From: DASWHD01 sp036393335
GTDB lineage: Bacteria; CG2-30-53-67; CG2-30-70-394
Length of the DNA stretch: 11,376 bases
Assembly (NCBI GenBank): GCA_036393335.1
Contig: DASWHD010000081.1
Coordinates: forward strand, 1 to 11,376
Direction: 5' to 3'
Below are positions 1 through 6,759 of this stretch, one piece after another (within the stretch, counting starts at the first letter, position 1; each line of letters starts with the position of its first letter). The notes beneath the pieces were generated by a model. The model saw only the letters and a program-made list of their open reading frames with translations, was not told where the DNA came from and did no database searches. A program made the translations under genes and the position numbers.

Positions 1-16
1 CCCCCCCCCCCCCCCC
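1..16. repeat. Homopolymeric C run at window edge
   Basis: Sixteen consecutive C residues open the window and would be read as glycine codons at the 3' end of the multihaem cytochrome gene. Such a run could be a contig-end or polymerase artefact, or a genuine slippage-prone tract. The window cannot tell these apart. Confidence 0.7.
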
Positions 17-1818
17 GCCGGTGGGGCGAGCCGGCACTGGCTTGCCCGACCGTTGTGCCACGTCGTGTGGGCCGCGGGAAAGTCCTGGTAGATCGGGTCG
101 TCGGCCTTCTCGTGGCACGGCAGGCACACGCCGACCGCCAAGATGCGGTCGACCTCGTGGGCGGTGAACGATCGCGCCGCGCCGCGGGTCGCCCGGCCGA
201 CGGCGTCGCCCTCTAACACGGTCCACCGCAGGTCGAAGTCGCCGGCCTGCGGTGCCGGCGTGAAGCGCCACGCCGCCCCCGTGTAGTCCACGGCGCCGGG
301 ACCGAGGCCGAGGGCCGCGCCGTCGCGGTGACAGGCAGCGCAGGGCCGCGCCTGGCGGGTCGTGGTATGGGGGTCGAGGGGGGCGAAGTAGCTGCCCTCC
401 AACCACGGCCGGCCGGGATGGGTCTGCAGGCGCAGGGGCATGCCGGGAATGAACGGGAAGATGCGACCGCCGGCGGCGACGCCCAGGAGCGGCGGGCCGT
501 ACCCGATCGGCCCGGCCTCCTCGCGCCATCGGCCCGGCCGCTCGCGTCTGGCCAGGTGGTCCCATTGCGCCTCGTCCGGGGTGTAGGAGGTGTGGCAGCC
601 GGTGCACAGGGGGGCGCGTAGCGCGTGGCACGCTTGGCAGGCGAGGCGCTCGTGGCCGGCGAGGCGGTGGTCCGGATCGTCGGGGGTCGGGCCGGCGACC
701 CAGCGCCGCTCTTCCGGTCCGCGCGAGCGTACGGTGACGCGGCCGTCGGACTCCGTCGCCAGGAAGTACAACGGCGTACCCTTGCGGCTGCGCGGCGCCG
801 CCTGCTCCGTCCAACCGCGCAGGGCCAGGAGGCGGCGGGTGATGGCATCCAACTCGCCGGCCGGTGTGAGCTCGCCGGGCGCCGTCGGGTGGCAGTCGGT
901 GCAGGCGATCTCGATCGCCTCCTCCTTGTGGTCGTAGGAGTGGCCGTCGCCCATCACCTCGGCCCGGGTGTGGCAGTCGCTGCACCCCATGCCGGCGGCG
1001 GCGTGGACATCGGGCTCGACCCGGCGCGCGGGCCGGCCGTCATAGAGCTCCGAGTCGTGCGGCTCGCCGAGTGCGACCTCGGCGAGGCCATGGTAGGAGA
1101 GGGAGATGCGGCCGGAGCGCGAGTGGCAGCCGAAACACCGCTCCGAGTCGACCTTCACCGTCAGGCGGCGATGGCGGCGCGTGTCCTTGTAGGGGGTCGC
1201 CTCCGCCAGGTGACAGGCGGCGCAGCCGCCGCCGCGGGTGAAGCGGTCGAGGGTATGGTCGTCGCGCCGGTTGCCGAGGTGGCAGCTCGCGCACAGGCGG
1301 CGGAGGTGGTCGTCCGCCGGCGTCGGATTGGCCTCCCGCGCCAGGTCCGCGAAGGTCGAGCCGCCGTCCGGCCCCGCCTGCTCCCCGAAGCAGAACCGGT
1401 CCACGGAGATCATACCGCGGCCGGTGTTCATCAGGCTGCCCGCGACGTGGCGCACCGCCTCGGGATGGCACGCGGCCTGCCCGCAGCTCTCGGCGGCAGT
1501 GGCGAGGTCGCCGGGAAACGTCTCCATCCCCGCGTGGGCGCGCTGCTCGTCGAAGGCCAGGGGATCGCCTAGATGGCAGGAGGAGCAGCCCAGGGCCTCG
1601 GGGTCGTGGGCGGTTGCCAGACCGGTCACGCCCCCATGGCAGGCGAGACACCGCTCCGGTCGGCCATTCACCTGTGTGGCGAGGGGCCGGTCCCGCCACT
1701 GTTGGTCGCGCACCACCTCCCGTCCGAGTGCGACGCCGATCGCGAGCCACGCCACCGCCAGGCAGATCACCAGCGGCGTATCGAGGCGGCGGCCGAGGGC
1801 GACGAGGGGGTCGATCAC
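1..1818 (-). CDS. Membrane-anchored multihaem cytochrome c with 12 haem motifs, 3'-incomplete
   Basis: The minus-strand frame is open from a GTG at 1818 to base 1, giving at least 606 residues with no stop seen. It has eleven CXXCH motifs, ending at His 61, 82, 180, 203, 232, 283, 310, 398, 409, 497 and 569, and one CX4CH motif (C112, C117, H118). All twelve are in this one frame. CXXCH motifs bind c-type haem covalently and are assembled outside the cytoplasmic membrane. The only hydrophobic segment is at about residues 15-33, so the protein is probably tethered by an uncleaved N-terminal helix with the haem domain in the periplasm. GTG was chosen because it lies 11 bases after the cytochrome b stop and directly precedes the anchor; no strong ribosome site is seen, so translational coupling is likely. 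The pairing points to electron transfer with the quinone pool through the cytochrome b. The family is not identified. The last visible codons run into poly-Gly encoded by a 16-base homopolymer, so the C-terminus is unreliable. Confidence 0.9.
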   Translation of the reverse strand, partial: MIDPLVALGRRLDTPLVICLAVAWLAIGVALGREVVRDQQWRDRPLATQVNGRPERCLACHGGVTGLATAHDPEALGCSSCHLGDPLAFDEQRAHAGMETFPGDLATAAESCGQAACHPEAVRHVAGSLMNTGRGMISVDRFCFGEQAGPDGGSTFADLAREANPTPADDHLRRLCASCHLGNRRDDHTLDRFTRGGGCAACHLAEATPYKDTRRHRRLTVKVDSERCFGCHSRSGRISLSYHGLAEVALGEPHDSELYDGRPARRVEPDVHAAAGMGCSDCHTRAEVMGDGHSYDHKEEAIEIACTDCHPTAPGELTPAGELDAITRRLLALRGWTEQAAPRSRKGTPLYFLATESDGRVTVRSRGPEERRWVAGPTPDDPDHRLAGHERLACQACHALRAPLCTGCHTSYTPDEAQWDHLARRERPGRWREEAGPIGYGPPLLGVAAGGRIFPFIPGMPLRLQTHPGRPWLEGSYFAPLDPHTTTRQARPCAACHRDGAALGLGPGAVDYTGAAWRFTPAPQAGDFDLRWTVLEGDAVGRATRGAARSFTAHEVDRILAVGVCLPCHEKADDPIYQDFPAAHTTWHNGRASQCRLAPPAGGGGG

Positions 1819-1829
1819 GGGGCCCAGCC

Positions 1830-2666
1830 CTAGCGCATCCAGCCCAGGAAAGTGAGGAGCAGATAGGGCGCGACGACGAGCCCCAGGGAGGTGTGCAGCC
1901 ACCGGTCGGTGACGCGCGGCAGGACGAAGAGCCAGGCGAGCAGTACCAGCGGGGGCAGGAAGGGCCACGCCGGATGGGGCGTGCGGTGCAGCGCCTCCTG
2001 GAGCCCCAGGAGGTACCACGGGGCGTGGACCGGGTCGGTCCCCTGGGGAACGATCGGCGCGCTGGCGACCGCCGCCAGGCAGAGGGCGGCGGTGGTGGGC
2101 AGAGCCACGGCGGCGGCCGCGGGCCAGCCGACCCGGGCGTGGGCGAGGACCAGCAGGAGCAGCAAGACCGTGGCGGTGGCGGCGTGCTGGGCGTAGAGGG
2201 CGGCCGGGGTCGTGCCGAGCAGGCACGACCGGGTATGGCCGCCGTCCGGCAGCAGGCCGAGGAGGTGACGCGTCACCTCGGTGGCAGCGACCGCCTCGGG
2301 ATCGCCGCGCAGGAGGAAACCCGACAGCATCACCCACACCACGAGGGGCAACGCGAGCACGGCGCCGCCCCAGGCGGCGGGCGAGACGCGCCGGTAGTCG
2401 CGGGCCCAGAGCCGCGCCGCCGCATGCGCCACGGCGAGCACGAGAAACAGGTGACCGGCGAAATAGTGCAGGCCGCGTACCACGAAGCCGAACGGCACCA
2501 CCTCCTCAATCGCCTCCACCGAGGCGAGGGGCGTCGCCGGGTCGAAGTGGATGGCCAGCAGGCCGCCGCTGACCAGCACTACCGGCAGGCAGCCGAGGGC
2601 GAGGCTGCCGGTCGACGGCAGCCACGCAGGCCAGCGGCGCGGCGCCTTGGGCCTAAGGGGTGACAT
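1830..2666 (-). CDS. Cytochrome b (b6/bc1-like), quinol-oxidising membrane subunit
   Basis: This 278-residue integral membrane protein has about seven predicted helices. Two histidine pairs fit bis-His ligation of two b haems: H67/H81, 14 apart in the second helix, and H161/H176, 15 apart in the fourth. The 14/15 spacing is that of cytochrome b6 rather than mitochondrial-type cytochrome b (14/14). A later segment (about residues 216-224) reads PWYLLGLQE, in the place of the PEWY quinol-site motif of this family; the catalytic Glu is not present and Ala precedes the Pro. The N-terminal four-helix core is followed by about three further helices, as in fused b6/subunit IV forms. ATG at 2666 was chosen because the open frame further upstream is low-complexity sequence encoded by the BIME element; no clear Shine-Dalgarno precedes it. 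The downstream multihaem cytochrome c begins 11 bases after the stop, so the two very likely form one complex. The general role is firm; the redox partner and direction are inference. Confidence 0.85.
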   Translation of the reverse strand: MSPLRPKAPRRWPAWLPSTGSLALGCLPVVLVSGGLLAIHFDPATPLASVEAIEEVVPFGFVVRGLHYFAGHLFLVLAVAHAAARLWARDYRRVSPAAWGGAVLALPLVVWVMLSGFLLRGDPEAVAATEVTRHLLGLLPDGGHTRSCLLGTTPAALYAQHAATATVLLLLLVLAHARVGWPAAAAVALPTTAALCLAAVASAPIVPQGTDPVHAPWYLLGLQEALHRTPHPAWPFLPPLVLLAWLFVLPRVTDRWLHTSLGLVVAPYLLLTFLGWMR

Positions 2667-2720
2667 GAGGCGGTGGTGATGGGCTGCGGAGAATGCGTGG
2701 TCTGCGTTCAGCAATAAGCT

Positions 2721-2841
2721 CCCTCCCCCTCCGGGGGAGGGCCGGGGTGGGGGCGGTGGGAGTCGCGCTGTGCCGCGAACTCCGAAGACAACACGGTTGT
2801 CTCGGACGCCCTCCCCCCAACCCCCTCCCACGGGGAGGGGG
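2721..2841. repeat. REP/BIME-like element of three hairpins
   Basis: Two GC-rich hairpins face each other. CCCTCCCCC (2721-2729) pairs perfectly with GGGGGAGGG (2733-2741), and CCCCCTCCC (2821-2829) pairs perfectly with GGGAGGGGG (2833-2841), each around a three-base loop. Each is followed on its inner side by a G-rich tail of the form GGGGtGGGGG, inverted in the second copy, so they are two copies of one unit in opposite orientation. Between them lies a third hairpin, with TCCGAAGACAAC (2781-2792) pairing with GTTGTCTCGGA (2796-2806) with one bulged A. This layout is that of bacterial interspersed mosaic elements. It lies between hemN and the cytochrome b gene and could act as a transcription attenuator or mRNA stabiliser. 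Confidence 0.7.
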
Positions 2842-2881
2842 CGCTGATCGCTGATCGCCGAAAGCTTACGGCTGCCTGTTC

Positions 2882-4270
2882 CTACACCGTTCGCGAGTAG
2901 ATCGGCTTGGCACCGTCCGCCTGCTTGCCCAGGTACGCGTCGAACGGCATCGCGAGGTTGCGGATGAAGACCCGGCCCAGCTCGGTCACGCGCAATTGCT
3001 CTGCCGCGAGCTCGATGAGGCCATCCGCCGCGGGCGTCGCGAGCTTCTCCAGGGCATCGGCGAAGTAGTCGTCGAAGTTGATGCCGAAGGCGGTGGCGAT
3101 CGTTTCCTTGTCGACCACCAGGTTGACCAGCAGGTCGGAGATCACCCGCTTGCGCAGCCGGTCGTCGTCGGAGAGCAGGATGCCGCGCATGGTCGGCCAG
3201 ACCCCCTCGCTCACCTTGCGGCTGTACGCGGAGAGCTTGCGGGTGTTCTGCGCGTAGCAGTCACCCACCTCGGAGATCGCCGACACGCCGATGCCGTAGA
3301 GGTGGGTGTGGGCCTTGGTGGTATAGCCCATGAAGTTACGATGGAGGGTGCCGTCGTCTTGGGCGGTGGACAGCTCGTCCATCGGCTTGGCGAAGTGGTC
3401 CATGCCGATGTAGCGGTAGCCGGCGGCGGTGAGCTGCTCGATGGTGTTGGTGAGGATGGTGATCTTCGCCGCGCCGTGCGGGATGTCCGCCTCGTCGAAG
3501 CGGCGCTGGAAGGGGCGCATCCACGGCACGTGAGCGTAGTTGAACAGGGCGATCCGTGCCGGATCGAGGGCGATGATCTTGTCCACCGTGGGCATGAAGC
3601 TCTCCGGCGTCTGCTTGGGCAGGCCGTAGATCAGGTCGACGTTGAGGTCCTTGAAGCCACGTTCGCGGCACGCCGTCATGAAGTCGCGGGTGAGCTCGAA
3701 GGGCTGAATGCGGTTGACCGTCTGTTGCACCACGGGGTCGAAGTCCTGGATGCCCATGGAGACCCGGTTGAAGCCGTGACGCCGCAGGACGTCGAGGTGG
3801 TCGGTGGAGGTGAGGCGCGGGTCCACCTCGATGGACAGCTCCGCGTCGGGGGTGAAGGGAAACCGTTCGCGGAAGCCCCCGAGCAAGCGGTCGAGCTGGT
3901 CCGGCCGCATGAAGGTCGGGGAGCCGCCGCCGATGTGCCACTGGTCCACCGGGCGGTCCCGCCGGATCAAGGCCCGGTACCAGTCTGCCTCGCGGAACAG
4001 ATGCTCGGTGTACGGGTCCGCGTGGGCCGTGTCGCCGCTGATGATGATGTTGCAGCCGCAGTAGTAGCACATCGACTCACAAAACGGGATGTGCAGGTAG
4101 AGCGCCAGGGGTGGCGCATCGGCCGCGGCGTTGGTGGCGCGGATCTGGGCCTCGAGCTCCGGCGCGGCGAACGCCTCGCTCCACTGGGGGGCGGTCGGGT
4201 AGCTGGTGTAACGCGGCCCCGCCTGATCGTAGCGGGCGAGGAGCTCTTGGGGGACGTGCAGACGGCTCAC
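2882..4270 (-). CDS. hemN: Oxygen-independent coproporphyrinogen III oxidase, radical SAM
   Basis: HemN converts coproporphyrinogen III to protoporphyrinogen IX by two oxidative decarboxylations without oxygen, in the cytoplasm. The 462-residue length matches E. coli HemN (457). The radical-SAM cluster motif CxxxCxxC is at C64, C68 and C71, with the HemN-type extra Cys at C73 and the conserved Tyr at position 58 (YLHIPFC). The N-terminus has the typical YTSYPTAPQW stretch. The GTG at 4270 was chosen because GGAG lies five bases upstream and the length then fits; the frame is open further upstream, but that part is promoter sequence. It diverges from the chloride transporter gene and lies upstream, on the same strand, of the cytochrome b and multihaem cytochrome genes, whose products need much haem. 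The intact cluster motif and N-terminus favour HemN over the related HemW. No convincing FNR or Anr box was found. Confidence 0.96.
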   Translation of the reverse strand: MSRLHVPQELLARYDQAGPRYTSYPTAPQWSEAFAAPELEAQIRATNAAADAPPLALYLHIPFCESMCYYCGCNIIISGDTAHADPYTEHLFREADWYRALIRRDRPVDQWHIGGGSPTFMRPDQLDRLLGGFRERFPFTPDAELSIEVDPRLTSTDHLDVLRRHGFNRVSMGIQDFDPVVQQTVNRIQPFELTRDFMTACRERGFKDLNVDLIYGLPKQTPESFMPTVDKIIALDPARIALFNYAHVPWMRPFQRRFDEADIPHGAAKITILTNTIEQLTAAGYRYIGMDHFAKPMDELSTAQDDGTLHRNFMGYTTKAHTHLYGIGVSAISEVGDCYAQNTRKLSAYSRKVSEGVWPTMRGILLSDDDRLRKRVISDLLVNLVVDKETIATAFGINFDDYFADALEKLATPAADGLIELAAEQLRVTELGRVFIRNLAMPFDAYLGKQADGAKPIYSRTV

Positions 4271-4341
4271 GGGAACTCCATCGGGTGAGATCGAGGCGCG
4301 ATCGTAACACGCCTGTCCGACAATTCCTGTGTGGTGAAGTC

Positions 4342-4351
4342 TATATTGTAT
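4342..4351. promoter_or_regulatory. Candidate divergent promoter region of hemN and the ClC gene
   Basis: The only AT-rich patch between the two divergent genes reads TATATTGTAT. On the minus strand it contains TACAAT, a good -10 hexamer that would give hemN a leader of about 65-70 bases, but the -35 position is poor. On the plus strand TATATT could be a -10 with CCGACA (4317-4322) as a weak -35 at a long 19-base spacing. The assignment rests on base composition and one good hexamer. Confidence 0.35.
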
Positions 4352-4425
4352 CCATAGGACACGTGCCGTACCGGTGGACAGCACAGCGGTGGGCCGTGAT
4401 CGACGACGGAGAGGCGAGACGAGAC

Positions 4426-5880
4426 ATGGCCGAGGTCGAAGGCCAGGGGATGATGCGTAGTGCATCGCAAGCGCCGTCGGTGACAGAGACGGGGACGGAA
4501 TGCGCACCGCTGCGGGTGCTGCTCCATGTTCCGGACCTTAGCCCGCGCCGCCAGGATGTCGCGATCTTCGTCATCACCGGCGCCGTGGGTCTGGTGACCG
4601 GGATCCTGGTCAGCGGTTATCAATCGTTGATCTACTACCTCCGGCAGGGGCTCCTCGCCGTCGGCTGGTTGCCCGCCAACCTGGTCCTCGCACCGTGGTG
4701 GTCGGTGGTTCTGGTGCCGCTCCTGGGCGGGGTGGGAATCAGTCTCCTGCGCAGGATATTGCCGCCGCGCTACGGCGCGTATGGCGTGTCCGAGGTGATG
4801 CGGGCGGTGCGCGGGAAGCGCCCGCCGATCACCTTTCGCGAGGCCCTGGCCAAGGTCGGTCTGTCGGCGTGGACCATCGGTACCGGCGGCTCGGTTGGCC
4901 AAGAGGGGCCGAGCGTCGAGGTGGGGGCAGCGGTGGCGAACCGGATCGGCGCCGCCTTCGGCCTCGATGCGCGGCACTGTGCCATCTTGCTGGCCGCCGG
5001 TGCGGCGGCGGGCATCGCGGCGCTGTTCAACGCACCGCTGGCGGGGATGGCCTACGCCTTCGAGATCGTCGTGGCGGAGATCACGTTGCGCACCTCCAGC
5101 CCGATTATCCTGGCCGCGGTGGTGGGGGCGGCGGCGGCCCACGCGTTGGGTACGGGGGAGGTCCTCACCTTGCCGCCCTACCACTTAGTCGCCCAGCAAT
5201 CATGGTGGTTGGCGGTGCCGGTGATCGCGGGCCTTTCCCTGGTGTGCGCCCTGACCGCTGCGGTCTTCACCAACAGCCTGCGCTGGATGGAGGTGGCCCT
5301 GCACCACCTGCCGGTGCCGAGATGGGCGCTGCCGCCGCTGGGGTTTGTCGCCCTCGGCGGTCTGCTGCTGTTGGCGCCCGAGGTCTTCGGCACCGGCGTC
5401 TCGGTGGTCGAGGCCGCCCTGGAAGAACACTTGATTCTGGAGGTGATGGTGGGCCTGCTGCTGGCGAAGATCCTCGCCACGTCGCTTACCCTAGCGGCGG
5501 GGGGCAGCGGAGGCCTGTTCGGTCCGGCGCTGTTCATCGGCGCCCTCACCGGCGGGGCCTACGGCATGACCCTCATGCTGTGGACCGATCAGATCCCGCA
5601 CTACGGCATCTACGCGGTGGTGGGGATGGGGGTGGTCCTCGGCACCGTCATCCGTGCGCCGATCACCGCCACCATGATCGTCTTCGAGGTGACTGGTGAC
5701 TACCGACTGGTCATCCCGCTGCTGGTCACCACCCTGTTCGCCATCCTCCTCTCCCGGTGGATGCGGCACCGCTCGATCTACACGGGCACGATCGGGGTCG
5801 ATGCCGAGAGCGATCCTGCCTTCCAGACCCTCGGCTTCCCGCGCGCGGATGGTCTGATGGAGCCCAAGGACCAGTGGTGA
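4426..5880 (+). CDS. ClC-family voltage-gated chloride channel or transporter
   Basis: The 484-residue polytopic membrane protein moves chloride or related anions across the cytoplasmic membrane. Family motifs are present: GQEGP at 158-162 (the GREGP motif) with the gating glutamate E160; NAPLAG at 202-207; GGSGGLFGP ending at P367 (the GxFxP motif); and a Tyr at 452 matching the pore tyrosine Y445 of E. coli ClcA. The first selectivity loop reads GAYGVSE (117-123) in place of GSGIPE, so the pore serine is replaced. The residue matching the internal proton glutamate E203 of ClcA is Ile 214, while the preceding Glu is kept (E213). There is no C-terminal CBS domain. ATG at 4426 was chosen because GGAGAGG lies about 11 bases upstream and the N-terminal length is then normal; the frame is open upstream to 4111, inside hemN. 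Loss of the proton glutamate makes chloride/proton exchange of the ClcA kind uncertain. Confidence 0.93.
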   Translation: MAEVEGQGMMRSASQAPSVTETGTECAPLRVLLHVPDLSPRRQDVAIFVITGAVGLVTGILVSGYQSLIYYLRQGLLAVGWLPANLVLAPWWSVVLVPLLGGVGISLLRRILPPRYGAYGVSEVMRAVRGKRPPITFREALAKVGLSAWTIGTGGSVGQEGPSVEVGAAVANRIGAAFGLDARHCAILLAAGAAAGIAALFNAPLAGMAYAFEIVVAEITLRTSSPIILAAVVGAAAAHALGTGEVLTLPPYHLVAQQSWWLAVPVIAGLSLVCALTAAVFTNSLRWMEVALHHLPVPRWALPPLGFVALGGLLLLAPEVFGTGVSVVEAALEEHLILEVMVGLLLAKILATSLTLAAGGSGGLFGPALFIGALTGGAYGMTLMLWTDQIPHYGIYAVVGMGVVLGTVIRAPITATMIVFEVTGDYRLVIPLLVTTLFAILLSRWMRHRSIYTGTIGVDAESDPAFQTLGFPRADGLMEPKDQW

Positions 5881-5963
5881 GGCGGGATGGCGCGTGCCGA
5901 TGCAACGCTCCGCTGCAGCGTAACCTCGGGGTTGCAAGCGGTAGTCCCCGCGACCCGCCGCGC

Positions 5964-6051
5964 TGGTGCCGAAGGGGGGACTCGAACCCCCACGGGATTA
6001 CTCCCACTGCCCCCTCAAGACAGCGTGTCTACCAAGTTCCACCACTTCGGC
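5964..6051 (-). tRNA. tRNA-Leu (anticodon GAG)
   Basis: This is an 88-base class II tRNA read on the minus strand. The acceptor stem GCCGAAG/CTTCGGC, anticodon stem CTGTC/GGCAG with loop CTTGAGG (anticodon GAG), long variable arm GGGA/TCCC and T stem GGGGG/CCCCC with loop TTCGAGT all pair, apart from one G-T wobble. The discriminator is A and the 3' CCA is encoded. The sequence is close to E. coli tRNA-Leu(GAG). It decodes CUC and CUU leucine codons. It lies downstream of the methyltransferase on the same strand, with 95 bases between. Confidence 0.97.
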
Positions 6052-6086
6052 GCAGGACCCTGAGGCGAGGGAGGGGGACTGTAGGA

Positions 6087-6118
6087 ACCGCCCCGCCGGC
6101 GGTCAAGGGTGCGCCCTT
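6087..6118 (-). terminator. Two small hairpins between methyltransferase gene and tRNA, possible terminator
   Basis: ACCGCC (6087-6092) pairs with GGCGGT (6098-6103), and AAGGG (6105-6109) pairs with CCCTT (6114-6118). They lie 29-60 bases past the methyltransferase stop and before the tRNA. No U tract follows, so termination is a guess. Confidence 0.3.
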
Positions 6119-6146
6119 CCGCCACGTGTCGCACTCCGGCGGGAGA

Positions 6147-6728
6147 TCAGCGTTTCCGGGCGACGATCGCCGCGCGGCAGGCGGGACGGTCGCGGTACGT
6201 GGTGAGCCCCTCCTGGTGATCGAGAACCTCCAGGTCGGCCCAGAGGCGGAGGAGCTCGCCGCGATGGAGCAGGTGGTCTGGGTTGGACGGGTGGCCGTAG
6301 GCCTCCTGCCCTTCCAGGAAGGTCGCGTAGATCAGCAGGCCGCCGCGGCGCAGAGCGGCCGGGAGGGCGGCGAGCAGCGGGCGGTGCAGGAAGTTGTGGC
6401 AGGTGATGACATCGAAGGTCACCGCGGGCGGCAAGTAGTCGCCTTCCAGGTCGAGCCGCCGCCAGTGGATGTGGACACCGCGGCTCGCCGCCAGACGCTC
6501 CGCCTTGGCCAAGGCGACGGCGGAGGCATCGATCGCCTCGACCTGGAAACCGAGGGCTGCGAGGTAAACCGCATCGCGCCCCTCACCGCACGCCAAGTCG
6601 AGGGCGTGACCGGGAGGATTGAGGAGGCCGGTGTGGGCGGCGAGCCACGGGTTGGACTGGGAACCGTACCGATATGCGGCACCGCTGTAGCGGGCGTCCC
6701 AGTCGCGGGGCACGTCGGGACTGATCAC
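6147..6728 (-). CDS. Class I SAM-dependent methyltransferase, TehB-like fold
   Basis: About 193 residues with the Rossmann-like class I methyltransferase signature. Motif I is LDLACGEGRD at residues 43-52, which binds S-adenosylmethionine, followed by the acidic motif II residue D67. A motif IV-like stretch TFDVITCHNFLH follows, then an RRGGLLIYATF segment typical of post-motif strands. The N-terminal DWDARY and NPWL elements resemble small soluble methyltransferases of the TehB/Methyltransf_25 type. The substrate cannot be read from sequence. Two in-frame GTGs (6734, 6728) are the best starts, since the upstream gene stops at 6760; the frame extends to an ATG at 6842, but that would overlap the upstream gene by more than 80 bases and add a Pro/Ser-rich tail. 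No clear Shine-Dalgarno supports either GTG. It may be co-transcribed with the upstream unknown gene. Confidence 0.85.
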   Translation of the reverse strand: MISPDVPRDWDARYSGAAYRYGSQSNPWLAAHTGLLNPPGHALDLACGEGRDAVYLAALGFQVEAIDASAVALAKAERLAASRGVHIHWRRLDLEGDYLPPAVTFDVITCHNFLHRPLLAALPAALRRGGLLIYATFLEGQEAYGHPSNPDHLLHRGELLRLWADLEVLDHQEGLTTYRDRPACRAAIVARKR

Positions 6729-6759
6729 GGGCACGGGGCGGTCTTGTGGCCGCGGAGAG

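Noticed and set aside
625..1572. Long plus-strand open frame of 315 codons over the multihaem cytochrome
   Set aside because: The opposite strand carries twelve in-frame haem motifs; the plus-strand translation is Ala/Arg/Val-rich with no recognisable domain and arises from high GC.
1040..1750. Minus-strand open frame of 236 codons inside the cytochrome gene
   Set aside because: It is in a different frame from the haem motifs and its translation is Arg/Pro/Gly-rich noise.
2667..2831. N-terminal extension of cytochrome b to an ATG at 2831
   Set aside because: It would translate the BIME element into Pro/Gly runs. The ATG at 2666 gives a normal start for the first helix.
2996..4288. 430-codon plus-strand frame opposite hemN
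   Set aside because: It is a shadow of hemN, whose radical-SAM motif and length are unambiguous.
4289..4303. GATCG...CGATC palindrome upstream of hemN as an FNR/Anr site
   Set aside because: It lacks the TTGAT-N4-ATCAA core, and its arms are only five bases.
4271..4507. Upstream extension of hemN to 4507
   Set aside because: It would overlap the ClC start and encode unconserved sequence. The GTG at 4270 has GGAG at good spacing and gives the family length.
5903..5937. Possible folded RNA past the tRNA (GCAAC/GTTGC arms with CGCTGCAGCG inside)
   Set aside because: The arms are short, the internal palindromes are common in GC-rich DNA, and no known RNA family is recognised.
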